DNA of 64,000 nucleotides. It comes from CAYJLC01 sp964370735. GTDB lineage: Bacteria > Bacillota > Clostridia > Oscillospirales > Butyricicoccaceae. A model generated the notes under the pieces. It was given only the letters and a program-made list of their open reading frames with translations, did no database searches and had not been told where the DNA came from. The position numbers and the translations under genes were made by a program. The stretch spans positions 9,770 through 73,769 of the forward strand of contig CAYJLC010000006.1 in the NCBI GenBank assembly GCA_964370735.1, in the 5' to 3' direction. Positions 43,573-51,825 of this stretch are shown here, piece after piece; positions within the stretch are counted from its first letter, which is position 1; every line of letters begins with the position of its first letter.

Positions 43573-44799
43573 ATGCTAAAAAAAATTAAAAAATTTGATA
43601 TTTTGCGCTTGTTTACTTCAATAGGGTTAGCTGTTTTTATTTGGTTTTGGGTTATGCAGGAAATAAACCCAATTCGAACTGAAACAATTGATAATATTAT
43701 TGTATCTTTTAATGGGAGCAAGGCGATAGAAGACGAAAATAACTTGATTATAACAGAAAATCAGTTTCCGAATATTAGTGTGACTCTAAGGGGTGAACAG
43801 GAGCTTTTATCGAGCATTTCGGCGACAAATATTATAGCGACAGCCGATGTTTCTGATATAGTCGAACCTGGGACTTATGAAATTGAATATAATGTAGCGT
43901 TGCCTTTTTCTTCGATAGAATTAGTGCAATCGAGGCCAGAAACTATCGAGATAAAGATAGACAGGCTAAATACAAAAGATTTAGTGGTAGCGTTTGAAGT
44001 TGTTGGAACACCAGCGAGTGGTTATGTATATGATACGCCACAACATTACCAAACGGTTAGCGTTTCGGGTCCAGAAGAGGTGTTAGACACGATTGTGTCG
44101 GCTTATGTGCCTATTAATGTTACTGGTGCAGACAAAAATATCAGCGCAGATTATCCTGTGTATTTGATTGATGCCGACGGAAAAGAAGTGAAATCTGACG
44201 AAATAACAGTTAGAAACAGCGTAGTTTCGGTTAGTATTCCTGTTGAGCAAATTCGCGAAGTACCTCTTTCGGTTGATATTATTTTAGGCGAAGAAGTATA
44301 TGACGAGCATATTGCAGGGCACGAGATTGTTCCTGAAAAAGTGACGATAAAAGGCGAACCTAGCGATATTTTAGGCATTAAATTTATCGATATAGGAGAT
44401 ATTGAAGAAACAAATCTGATTTTAAGACAAGAAACATTTATGTTCGAACTTCCTACAATTGAAGGCATTGAGTATATAGATGCTCCAGAAAATGCAACTG
44501 TTAACATAGAATATACCGATTATACAAGCAAAATTTATGACAATGTTGACTTTGTAATTGATGAGGAAGTTTTAGAATTAGCAGATGTTTTAGACGACGG
44601 TTTCTCAGTAGAAATTTTCGGCTATGGAGAAGATTTAAGTGAGCTTTTAAATATCGAAGTGATACCTGATGTATCGATTTTGGACATCGAAGGTTTAGAA
44701 TCTGGCACAGAAATAACGGTAGAGGCGAATATTTTCCTTGATACAGAGAAATTTAGCCTAAGAAATAATGAATACTATATTAAGTTAAGGGTGAAATAA
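43573..44799 (+). CDS. cdaR: YbbR-domain protein CdaR, CdaA regulator
   Basis: Extracytoplasmic regulator of CdaA. 408 residues: an N-terminal membrane helix (ILRLFTSIGLAVFIWFWVM) followed by several YbbR repeats facing outside; repeat landmarks include FPNISVTLRGEQELL and YQTVSVSGPEEVLDTIVSAY. An overlapping TTG start is possible, but the ATG at 43573 is better spaced from AAGGA. It is coupled to cdaA as in most Firmicutes. Confidence 0.93.
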   Translation: MLKKIKKFDILRLFTSIGLAVFIWFWVMQEINPIRTETIDNIIVSFNGSKAIEDENNLIITENQFPNISVTLRGEQELLSSISATNIIATADVSDIVEPGTYEIEYNVALPFSSIELVQSRPETIEIKIDRLNTKDLVVAFEVVGTPASGYVYDTPQHYQTVSVSGPEEVLDTIVSAYVPINVTGADKNISADYPVYLIDADGKEVKSDEITVRNSVVSVSIPVEQIREVPLSVDIILGEEVYDEHIAGHEIVPEKVTIKGEPSDILGIKFIDIGDIEETNLILRQETFMFELPTIEGIEYIDAPENATVNIEYTDYTSKIYDNVDFVIDEEVLELADVLDDGFSVEIFGYGEDLSELLNIEVIPDVSILDIEGLESGTEITVEANIFLDTEKFSLRNNEYYIKLRVK

Positions 44800-46365
44800 T
44801 TGAGTGTAATAATACGAAATATTAAAATATCCATCGATAAGCCAGATGAATTTGCAATTTTAAAGGCTCAAAAAGAGTTTAAAACAAAGAAACCAATGAA
44901 AGTTTTCAAAAAATCGATAGATGCAAGAAAAGGCATTATCCAAAAGGTGATTTCAGTTATTTTTGAGGACGAAAACGAAGAAAGCTTTGTAAAAAAATGC
45001 AATAATCCTGATGTTTTTATCAAAAGTGCAAAAAAAATTGAGTTTTCATTCGGTCAAAAGAAGATGGAAACTCGACCGATTATTATTGGATTTGGACCTG
45101 CTGGGATAATGTGTGCATATATTTTAGCGAAATTTGGCTACAAACCTGTCATTTTTGAAATGGGTTTTGAGATTGACACGCGTGACATTCACGTCGACGA
45201 TTTTTTAAAAGGTGGTCAGTTTAACAAAAATTCGAATATCCAGTTCGGCGAAGGTGGGGCAGGAGCATATTCAGATGGAAAGTTAACGACTAGGATTAAA
45301 GACCCACGTTCTGACGAAATTCTTGAGATTTTGCATAAATTTGGTGCGCCAGAAGAAGTTTTATACCTTGCAAAACCACATATCGGTACAGATATTTTGA
45401 AAAATGTCGTTAAAAATATGCGAAAAGAGATTATTAAATTAGGTGGAGAAGTTCATTTTAATAAAAAGCTGGAAAATATACTTATAAAAGATGGTAAACT
45501 GTGCGAAATAACTGTCAATGGCGATAAAATCCAAGCAGAAATGATGATTTTAGCGATTGGGCATAGTTCTCGTGATACTTTTGAGATGCTTTATGAAAAA
45601 AATGTGTTTATTGAACCAAAGGCTTTCGCAATTGGTGCAAGAATTGAGCATTTGCAGAAGGATATAAACAAGTCGCTTTATAAAATCGAGCATGAAAATT
45701 TGCCTATCGGCGAATATAATCTTGCAAATACAGTGGATGGTCGTGGGTGCTTTACGTTTTGCATGTGCCCTGGGGGGATGGTTGTTCCGTCGAATTCCGA
45801 GGAGGAAACTGTTGTTACAAATGGAATGAGCTACCACGCAAGGGATTTAAAAAATGCGAACTCTGCTGTGGTTGTGTCTGTTAGACCAAGTGATTATGGG
45901 GCAGAAAATCCTCTTTCTGGGATGTATTTTCAGAGAGAAATCGAGAAAAAAGCATTTAATTTGAGTGGTGATTATAAAGCTCCGGCTACGCTCGTTTCAG
46001 ATTTTTTAAATGAAACTAGGTCAAAAGAGTTCAAAACTGTTGTGCCTAGCTATGCACTTGGCACTAAATTTGCAAATTTTGATGAATTTTTGCCTAAGTT
46101 TGTGACGGATAGTATGCGACATAATCTAGCTGTTTTCGGCAGAAAAATGAGTGCATTTTCAAATGGAGATGCAGTTATTACAGGTCCTGAAACAAGGACA
46201 TCGAGTCCGATTAGGATTACTAGAAATGAAAATCTTGAAAGTATAAATGTGAGTGGCTTAATTCCTTGTGGCGAAGGTGCTGGATATGCTGGGGGGATTA
46301 TGTCGGCGATGGTTGATGGATTTAAGTGCGCTGAAAGGATTATGAAAGAATTTAGAGGTGAATAA
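44800..46365 (+). CDS. FAD-dependent oxidoreductase, COG2509 family
   Basis: A 521-residue soluble flavoprotein of unknown substrate. A small N-terminal domain (about 1-85) precedes the FAD-binding Rossmann motif PIIIGFGPAGIMCAYILA; GEGGAGAYSDGKLTTRIKDP and ALGTKFANFDEF are further family features, and the C-terminal SGLIPCGEGAGYAGGIMSA closes the nucleotide fold. The start is TTG, immediately after the cdaR stop. The cdaA-cdaR-COG2509 order is known in clostridia, where glmM usually follows; glmM is not present here. Confidence 0.88.
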   Translation: MSVIIRNIKISIDKPDEFAILKAQKEFKTKKPMKVFKKSIDARKGIIQKVISVIFEDENEESFVKKCNNPDVFIKSAKKIEFSFGQKKMETRPIIIGFGPAGIMCAYILAKFGYKPVIFEMGFEIDTRDIHVDDFLKGGQFNKNSNIQFGEGGAGAYSDGKLTTRIKDPRSDEILEILHKFGAPEEVLYLAKPHIGTDILKNVVKNMRKEIIKLGGEVHFNKKLENILIKDGKLCEITVNGDKIQAEMMILAIGHSSRDTFEMLYEKNVFIEPKAFAIGARIEHLQKDINKSLYKIEHENLPIGEYNLANTVDGRGCFTFCMCPGGMVVPSNSEEETVVTNGMSYHARDLKNANSAVVVSVRPSDYGAENPLSGMYFQREIEKKAFNLSGDYKAPATLVSDFLNETRSKEFKTVVPSYALGTKFANFDEFLPKFVTDSMRHNLAVFGRKMSAFSNGDAVITGPETRTSSPIRITRNENLESINVSGLIPCGEGAGYAGGIMSAMVDGFKCAERIMKEFRGE

Positions 46366-46760
46366 TGAAGGCTAGAGCAAAAGTTGTTAAAATTTTTGGC
46401 GAAAATATAGCAGAGATTTCTGTGGTTAGACAAAGTGCGTGTGGAGAAAACTGTCACTCTTGTAAGGGATGCTCGGGTATGGAAATATCTGCTGTTGCAA
46501 AGAATCTCATTAATGCGAAGGTTGGCGATTTTGTAGATGTAGAAAGTAAGACTTCAAGAGTGTTTTTTACAGCGTTATTAGTATATATTTTGCCAATTAT
46601 TTTATTTTTTGTTGGATATGGAATGACTGAAATTATAAGTAATAACGAAGTTTTAAAGATTGTAATTGGCGCATTATTCTTTACTGTTAGTATAATGATT
46701 GCCATATTATACGCAAAGAAAACAAAAAAGGAAATTAATGTTTTTATTACCAATAAATAA
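46365..46760 (+). CDS. RseC/MucC family (SoxR-reducing system) membrane protein
   Basis: A 131-residue protein with an N-terminal cysteine cluster (CGENCHSCKGC, residues 26-36), which may bind a metal or an iron-sulphur cluster, and two membrane helices (about 65-85 and 95-115). This layout matches RseC. In proteobacteria RseC acts with Rnf complexes; no Rnf genes lie here. Its ATG overlaps the stop of the COG2509 gene by one base, so it is the last member of the cdaA operon. Confidence 0.85.
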   Translation: MKARAKVVKIFGENIAEISVVRQSACGENCHSCKGCSGMEISAVAKNLINAKVGDFVDVESKTSRVFFTALLVYILPIILFFVGYGMTEIISNNEVLKIVIGALFFTVSIMIAILYAKKTKKEINVFITNK

Positions 46761-46869
46761 AAAAATGATATTTATTCTCAAAAAACATAAAAAACTGATA
46801 AGAAAACTGAATTGTGGATGAAATAAATCTTTTAATTCATAAATTATTAACACATTGTAACCAGATATG

Positions 46870-46878
46870 TGATATAAT
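46870..46878 (+). promoter_or_regulatory. Extended -10 promoter of apbE
   Basis: TGATATAAT is an extended -10 element. TTAACA at 46847-46852 is 20 bases upstream, too far for a good -35 box, so the promoter relies on the TG extension. Confidence 0.5.
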
Positions 46879-46920
46879 TACTGTGTAACTTTTATGATTT
46901 GATAAAAGGTTGGTGGTATT

Positions 46921-47895
46921 ATGAGAAAGATGTTATTAATTCTTCCTCTGTTGTTTCTTATTGGGTGTAGTAGTAGTGCAGCGAGCATGACTAGGACAGA
47001 ATTTTTATTTGACACTGTGATAACGATTTCAGTCAATGGAAAAGACGATAAGGAATTGATGGATGAAATTTTTGAAACTTGTCGCGAATTTGAGCTAGAA
47101 TTTAGCAAGTTATACGAAGAAAGCGAAGTTTCAAAAATAAACAATTCAAATGGCGAGCAAAACACAATTTCTAGTGACTTAGCTTGTATGCTAAATGAAG
47201 CTATCAAAATTTCGGAACTTTCGGACGGTAATTTTGATGTAACTGTATATCCACTTGTGGATTTGTGGGGTTTCTCGAAGACTCCGTCTGTCCCAACGAG
47301 TGAAGAAATTGATTTAGTGCTCGAAAATGTTTCATACAAGAACATTCATATTGAAGAGGACAAAGTTACACTACTTAATGGTGCTAAAATTGATTTAGGT
47401 GCGATTGCAAAGGGCTATATTGGCGAAATTGTCAAGGAACAGCTTTTGCAAAATGGTGTTGATGAGGCATTGATTAATTTTGGCGGAAATATCATCACTG
47501 TTGGTGATAAAAATAACGGTGACCCATGGACAATCGGCGTGGAAAAGCCATTTTCTGATGATGTAATGATGTTTAGCGTTGAAGTTACAAACCAAAGTGT
47601 CGTTACAGCTGGGGTTTACGAAAGGAATTTCACACAAGAAGATGAATTATATCATCACATACTTGACCCGAATACAGGATATCCTTGTGATTCAGGCTTA
47701 CTTTCGGTGACGATTATTACTGAAAATAGCATGATTGCAGATGCATTGTCGACGGCTTGTATGGTTTCTGGATATGAAAATTCGCTAGAACTTTTGGAAA
47801 TGTATGAAGAAGTTGAGGCTATTTTTATAACGAACGACTATGAAATTCTGTATACAGATGGAATTGGTGATGAAATACCAATAGAAATTTACTAA
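46921..47895 (+). CDS. apbE: FAD:protein FMN transferase ApbE (lipoprotein)
   Basis: Attaches FMN covalently to threonine residues of extracytoplasmic flavoproteins such as RnfG/NqrC-type subunits. 324 residues; residues 1-16 are a lipoprotein signal with lipobox LIGC. Conserved ApbE segments: TEFLFDTVITISVNG, GNFDVTVYPLVDLWGF, GAKIDLGAIAKGYIGE, DEALINFGGNIITVG, and the metal-binding C-terminal region with VTIITENSMIADALSTACMV. It has its own promoter and terminator. Confidence 0.95.
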   Translation: MRKMLLILPLLFLIGCSSSAASMTRTEFLFDTVITISVNGKDDKELMDEIFETCREFELEFSKLYEESEVSKINNSNGEQNTISSDLACMLNEAIKISELSDGNFDVTVYPLVDLWGFSKTPSVPTSEEIDLVLENVSYKNIHIEEDKVTLLNGAKIDLGAIAKGYIGEIVKEQLLQNGVDEALINFGGNIITVGDKNNGDPWTIGVEKPFSDDVMMFSVEVTNQSVVTAGVYERNFTQEDELYHHILDPNTGYPCDSGLLSVTIITENSMIADALSTACMVSGYENSLELLEMYEEVEAIFITNDYEILYTDGIGDEIPIEIY

Positions 47896-47900
47896 AATTT

Positions 47901-47936
47901 AAAGTGGACTGTCGAATATGACGGCCCACTTTTTTT
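47901..47936 (+). terminator. Terminator of apbE (possibly bidirectional)
   Basis: AAAGTGG and CCACTTT form the outer stem with inner GTC-GAC pairing, then seven T. It lies between the convergent apbE and phosphatase genes and may serve both. Confidence 0.85.
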
Positions 47937-47937
47937 G

Positions 47938-48399
47938 TTAAATTTTGAAATTTGTATTATTTTTGATGTCTTCAATAATCCCAAGCGAACCTTCATAGCA
48001 AAGCTCGAAAGTCAAATCAAAATTATTATAATACCAAGGGTCTGGAACTTCGGAAAAATTACTGTTTTTAATAAAATCTGTTAGTTTATGGACTTTTGTT
48101 TGCGAACAAATTGATTGCAAATCGTAAATATTACTATCGTCCATTGCTATTATATAGTCGAAATCACAAAAATCAGTTTTGCGAATCTTGCGCGAACGAA
48201 TGCCTTTCCAAGGTATTTTATGCCTATCAAGCTCTTTTCGAGTGCCAATATGAGGGATTTCGCCATCGTGATAGCCGGCAGTCCCACAGGAATCTACGAC
48301 AATATCTAAATTTTCTTTGGTAGCTAGATGTCGCATAACCGCCTCTGCCATAGGACTTCTGCAAATATTTCCTAAGCACACAAATAATATTTTAACCAT
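47938..48399 (-). CDS. Low-molecular-weight protein-tyrosine phosphatase
   Basis: Cytosolic phosphatase that removes phosphate from protein tyrosines or arginines. 153 residues; the P-loop CLGNICRSPMAEAV contains the catalytic Cys and Arg (CX5R), and the general-acid Asp lies in VPDPWYY near residue 120. No bacterial tyrosine kinase gene is visible nearby, so the substrate is open. Its promoter lies in the 103-base divergent gap with the DUF421 gene. Confidence 0.95.
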   Translation of the reverse strand: MVKILFVCLGNICRSPMAEAVMRHLATKENLDIVVDSCGTAGYHDGEIPHIGTRKELDRHKIPWKGIRSRKIRKTDFCDFDYIIAMDDSNIYDLQSICSQTKVHKLTDFIKNSNFSEVPDPWYYNNFDLTFELCYEGSLGIIEDIKNNTNFKI

Positions 48400-48502
48400 A
48401 AAATTCCTCCTTTTGCTATTATTTTATCACAAATTTCAATGTTTTGCAATTAATTTCGTATATTTAGCTTAGAAAAGTAAATAATTAGTATAGGTGATAA
48501 TT

Positions 48503-49174
48503 ATGATAATTTCAATAGCACGCACGATTATTTTGTACTTTTTTGCTATGTTTGCGATAAGATTGATGGGAAAAAGACAAATTGGCGAACTTCAACCGTC
48601 AGAACTGGTGATAACAATGCTGATTTCAGAGCTTGCAACACTGCCTATGCAAGATTTTGATATACCATTAGTTTTAGGGATAATACCGATAACGGTTTTA
48701 GTATTTTTTGAACATATAACATCGTTTATAAGCATAAAAAGTGTGAAATTTCGTCGATTTATAAACGGAAATCCTTGTGTTGTAATCCACAATGGAGAGA
48801 TAAAAGTGAAAGTTTTACGCGATTTAAGGCTTAGTGTCGATGAGCTTTTAGAAGAGCTTAGAATTTGTGAAATAACTGATATTTCCGATGTTCAATACGC
48901 AATTATTGAAACAAATGGGCAATTAAGCTGTATTTGTTACTCGCATTTGCGAAATATTGAGCGAAAAGACCTAAATATCGAGGGAGATGCGACTTCTTTG
49001 CCTTTGATTATTGTAAATGACGGAAGCATTATCGAAAGAAATTTATTACTGCTAGAAAAGGATAAAAACTGGCTTTTGAGCCATATAAAGGGCAAAAAAA
49101 TCCCCCTAAAGTCTATATTTCTAATGACACTCGATATAAGTGGCAATATTTTTATACAGACTAAGGAGGTTTAA
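48503..49174 (+). CDS. DUF421 membrane protein, YetF-like
   Basis: A 223-residue membrane protein of the DUF421 family. Three N-terminal hydrophobic helices with RLMGKRQIGELQPSELVI, then a soluble C-terminal domain with LLEELRICEITDISDVQYAI. Members are common in spore formers and their function is not firmly known. The GTG at 48494 lies inside the AGGTGA ribosome site, so the ATG at 48503 is taken. The next gene starts one base after its stop. Confidence 0.88.
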   Translation: MIISIARTIILYFFAMFAIRLMGKRQIGELQPSELVITMLISELATLPMQDFDIPLVLGIIPITVLVFFEHITSFISIKSVKFRRFINGNPCVVIHNGEIKVKVLRDLRLSVDELLEELRICEITDISDVQYAIIETNGQLSCICYSHLRNIERKDLNIEGDATSLPLIIVNDGSIIERNLLLLEKDKNWLLSHIKGKKIPLKSIFLMTLDISGNIFIQTKEV

Positions 49175-49175
49175 T

Positions 49176-49550
49176 TTGAATAGGGTAATACTATCGACAT
49201 TGTTATGTATTTCTGTGTTTTCTCTATGTTTTTGGGGACATTTTCATAATGAAAGTACATTAAATGCAATAGCGTACGAATTAGAAGTGGCGCTTTATAA
49301 TTATGAAAACGATAATCCGTCGACTGATTATGTGAAATCTGCAATCGCAAAATGGAATTCCTCGTGCAATATTTTGTGCATAACTTTAAGGCACGACGAA
49401 ATCGATGAAATTGAGAATGATTTTGTTCGTATTTTAGAACTTTCAAAGCTTGATGACAGTTTTCAATTTATTATCGAATGTAATGAATTAGTTCAGAAAA
49501 TCAATCATTTAATAGAAAAAGAACGCCCAAATATTAAAAATATATTCTAA
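49176..49550 (+). CDS. Small membrane-anchored protein, DUF4363-like
   Basis: 124 residues with one N-terminal membrane helix or uncleaved signal (VILSTLLCISVFSLCFWG) and a helical extracytoplasmic domain. In Firmicutes a DUF4363 gene commonly follows DUF421, which supports this label. The frame extends upstream, but a TTG at 49176, six bases after AAGGAGGT, is the supported start. Its stop codon overlaps that of the convergent HAD gene. Function unknown. Confidence 0.72.
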   Translation: MNRVILSTLLCISVFSLCFWGHFHNESTLNAIAYELEVALYNYENDNPSTDYVKSAIAKWNSSCNILCITLRHDEIDEIENDFVRILELSKLDDSFQFIIECNELVQKINHLIEKERPNIKNIF

Positions 49551-50359
49551 TAAATTTTATCAAGATGGTTTATCATATAAGCGACAGAGCCTCTGTCGTG
49601 GTCTGGTAAAATTACATCTGCGTTCGCCTTTACATCGTCTTCGGCGTTTTCAGGGGCAAAGCCTAATTTTGCAACTTTTATCATCTCTAAATCGTTGAAA
49701 TTGTCACCAATTGTGTAGATATGTTCACTATCAAAGCCGTATTCTTTGGCTAAATGCAACACACCGACATCTTTTCTCGCGCTAGGGTTTGTGATTTCAA
49801 AAAAGTGCTTGCAAGAGTAGCAAGAATGAAATTTTTCGCCGAAAGTTGATTTGACATAAGACTCAATTTCGTGTAAAAGATTATAGTCGTAAGTTGTAAG
49901 GTTAAGTTTAAACCAGCTATCATATTCTGGTAAAACATCAATATTTTTTACGACAACATCACGATTAAACTTGTCAAAATGTACTTTTGACGCATAGCTA
50001 TAATTCAAAAGATGGAGATTATCTTCAGTGAAAAGTTCCACACCAACATCAGGAAAATTCTTTAAAATATATTCGATAAGTTCTTTAATTTCCGAAGAAA
50101 GCAAATAACTTTTCATAAGTTTTTTAATATTATAGTCGTAAATCATTGAACCATTCAATAAAATCAGTGGAATTTGCAATTTTAATTGGTCTAACACACC
50201 CTTTAGTGCTAAAGGCGGTCTGCCTGTTGCGACTGTAAAAGTACCACCGTTTTTTTGAAAATATTCGATTGCTTTTAAATTTCTCTCGGAAATTTTTCTA
50301 TCGCTTCCTAAAAGTGTTCCGTCTAAATCGCTTGCGATTAAAACTCCGTCAAATTTCAT
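49547..50359 (-). CDS. HAD-superfamily hydrolase, Cof subfamily
   Basis: Predicted phosphatase acting on small phosphorylated sugars or nucleotides; the substrate is unknown. 270 residues with motif I SDLDGTLLGSD (nucleophile and acid Asp), the Cof cap domain, and motifs III/IV in TIGDNFNDLEMI. An in-frame start at 50377 would overlap rluD by 17 bases; the ATG at 50359 has GGAG at proper spacing and begins MKFDGVLIAS. Last gene of the lspA-rluD unit. Confidence 0.9.
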   Translation of the reverse strand: MKFDGVLIASDLDGTLLGSDRKISERNLKAIEYFQKNGGTFTVATGRPPLALKGVLDQLKLQIPLILLNGSMIYDYNIKKLMKSYLLSSEIKELIEYILKNFPDVGVELFTEDNLHLLNYSYASKVHFDKFNRDVVVKNIDVLPEYDSWFKLNLTTYDYNLLHEIESYVKSTFGEKFHSCYSCKHFFEITNPSARKDVGVLHLAKEYGFDSEHIYTIGDNFNDLEMIKVAKLGFAPENAEDDVKANADVILPDHDRGSVAYMINHLDKIY

Positions 50360-50360
50360 T

Positions 50361-51278
50361 TTATGCTCCGTTTCCATTTAGTATTTTTAGTATTCTAGCA
50401 AAATATTCAGGCAATTCGGCAGTGAAAACCATTTCTTCACCTGTCGTTGGGTGTTTAATATGAAGCTCTTTCGCGTGTAAACATTGTGTGTCTAGCGCAA
50501 AACGCGTTCTCATATTTGTATAGGTTTTATCGCCGATAATCGAATGTCCAATGCTTTGCATGTGAACTCTGATTTGATGAGTTCTGCCTGTTTCAAGCGA
50601 AAATCTTACATGAGTGTAGCCTTCATATCGCGCTATAACCTCGTAATGAGTGATAGCTTCTTTGGAATTTTCCGAAGTTACACACATTTTTTTTCTGTCG
50701 ATATGATGTCTACCAACAGGTTTATTAATTGTACCTTTATCTTCTTTTAAGTTACCAAAAATAATCGCTTCGTATATTCTTTTGGCTGTATGAGCCTTAA
50801 TTTGTGCCGATAAATCGACATGAGCAGTATCATTTTTGCAAACAACCATAAGCCCTGTCGTGTCTTTATCAATTCTGTGAACAATTCCTGGACGTTTTTC
50901 GCCATTTATGCCAGAAAGACTATCTTTGCAGTGATACATAAGTGCATTCACTAGCGTTCCAGAATAATGCCCAGGGGCAGGGTGAACGACCATATTTTTC
51001 GGTTTATTGATGATAATAATGTCATCGTCTTCAAAAACTATGTCTAGAGGGATATTTTCTGGCAAAATATCAATTTCAACAGCTTCTGGAATTTGAACAA
51101 TAATTTCTTCGTGTCCAGAAATTTTATAATTTTTCTTAAGAATTTTCTCGCCTATTTTAACATTCCCATCAGAAATCAGTTTCTGAATTGAACTTCTTGT
51201 CATATTTTCAAGCTTTTCACTCAGAAATACGTCTATTCTTTTGTCTTTATCTGTTAATTCGCAAAAAAAACTATTCAT
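50361..51278 (-). CDS. rluD: Large-subunit rRNA pseudouridine synthase, RluA/RluD family
   Basis: Converts uridines in 23S rRNA to pseudouridine; exact target positions follow the RluD group only by analogy. 305 residues: N-terminal S4 RNA-binding domain (about 12-70), then the catalytic domain with GIVHRIDKDTTGLMVVCKND, where the Asp after RI is the nucleophile, and TGRTHQIRVHMQSIGH. Overlaps the end of lspA by 8 bases, the conserved lspA-rluD arrangement. Confidence 0.93.
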   Translation of the reverse strand: MNSFFCELTDKDKRIDVFLSEKLENMTRSSIQKLISDGNVKIGEKILKKNYKISGHEEIIVQIPEAVEIDILPENIPLDIVFEDDDIIIINKPKNMVVHPAPGHYSGTLVNALMYHCKDSLSGINGEKRPGIVHRIDKDTTGLMVVCKNDTAHVDLSAQIKAHTAKRIYEAIIFGNLKEDKGTINKPVGRHHIDRKKMCVTSENSKEAITHYEVIARYEGYTHVRFSLETGRTHQIRVHMQSIGHSIIGDKTYTNMRTRFALDTQCLHAKELHIKHPTTGEEMVFTAELPEYFARILKILNGNGA

Positions 51279-51774
51279 CTTTGTCCTCGTTTTCTACTTT
51301 CTTTGACGGATTGTCTTTATCATATTGGAAAAGAACATAATACACGACGAAAACGCCACCAATTGTTATAAAAATATCTGCAACATTAAAAATTGCAAAA
51401 GTTATAAACTGAAATTCGAACATATCAACTACAAATCCGTTTAGCAATCTATCGATTAAGTTGCCTATTGCACCACCTGCGATTAAAACTAGTGCCGTAA
51501 CACCACTTATATGTTTGACTTTTTTCGAGTGATACATATAAATGATAAATGCAAGCGTTAGCAGAGTTATGATGGCAAAAAACCAAATTTGACCTTCTAG
51601 TATGCTAAAGGCTGCACCTGTATTTTCTGCATATCTCAATCCGATAAATCCAGGGATAAAGTCGATTGCTTCTGCACCTTGAGTGCTTCCGTCTATCGGC
51701 CTTAGAAATTCGACTGTTAAATATTTAGTTAGTTGGTCGAATACAACTAAAATACAAATTAAAATATAAAACAT
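51271..51774 (-). CDS. lspA: Lipoprotein signal peptidase (signal peptidase II)
   Basis: Cleaves the signal peptide of prolipoproteins after lipidation; this genome needs it for GerC and ApbE, among others. 167 residues, four membrane helices, and both catalytic Asp motifs: GAIGNLIDRLLNG and FNVADIFITIGG. Follows ileS but is separated from it by a terminator hairpin, so expression may be partly readthrough. Confidence 0.96.
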   Translation of the reverse strand: MFYILICILVVFDQLTKYLTVEFLRPIDGSTQGAEAIDFIPGFIGLRYAENTGAAFSILEGQIWFFAIITLLTLAFIIYMYHSKKVKHISGVTALVLIAGGAIGNLIDRLLNGFVVDMFEFQFITFAIFNVADIFITIGGVFVVYYVLFQYDKDNPSKKVENEDKDE

Positions 51775-51784
51775 ATTTACCTCA

Positions 51785-51814
51785 CAAAAATGCGACAGCT
51801 AAAAAACTGTCGCA
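51785..51814 (-). terminator. Terminator after ileS
   Basis: Perfect eight-base-pair stem (TGCGACAG with CTGTCGCA); on the minus strand five T follow. It stands between ileS and lspA, where readthrough would set the ratio of the two transcripts. Confidence 0.85.
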
Positions 51815-51825
51815 TAAAATTTCAT

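Noticed and set aside
46847..46878. Standard -35/-10 promoter for apbE
   Set aside because: The TTAACA and TATAAT boxes are 20 bases apart; only the extended -10 part is kept.
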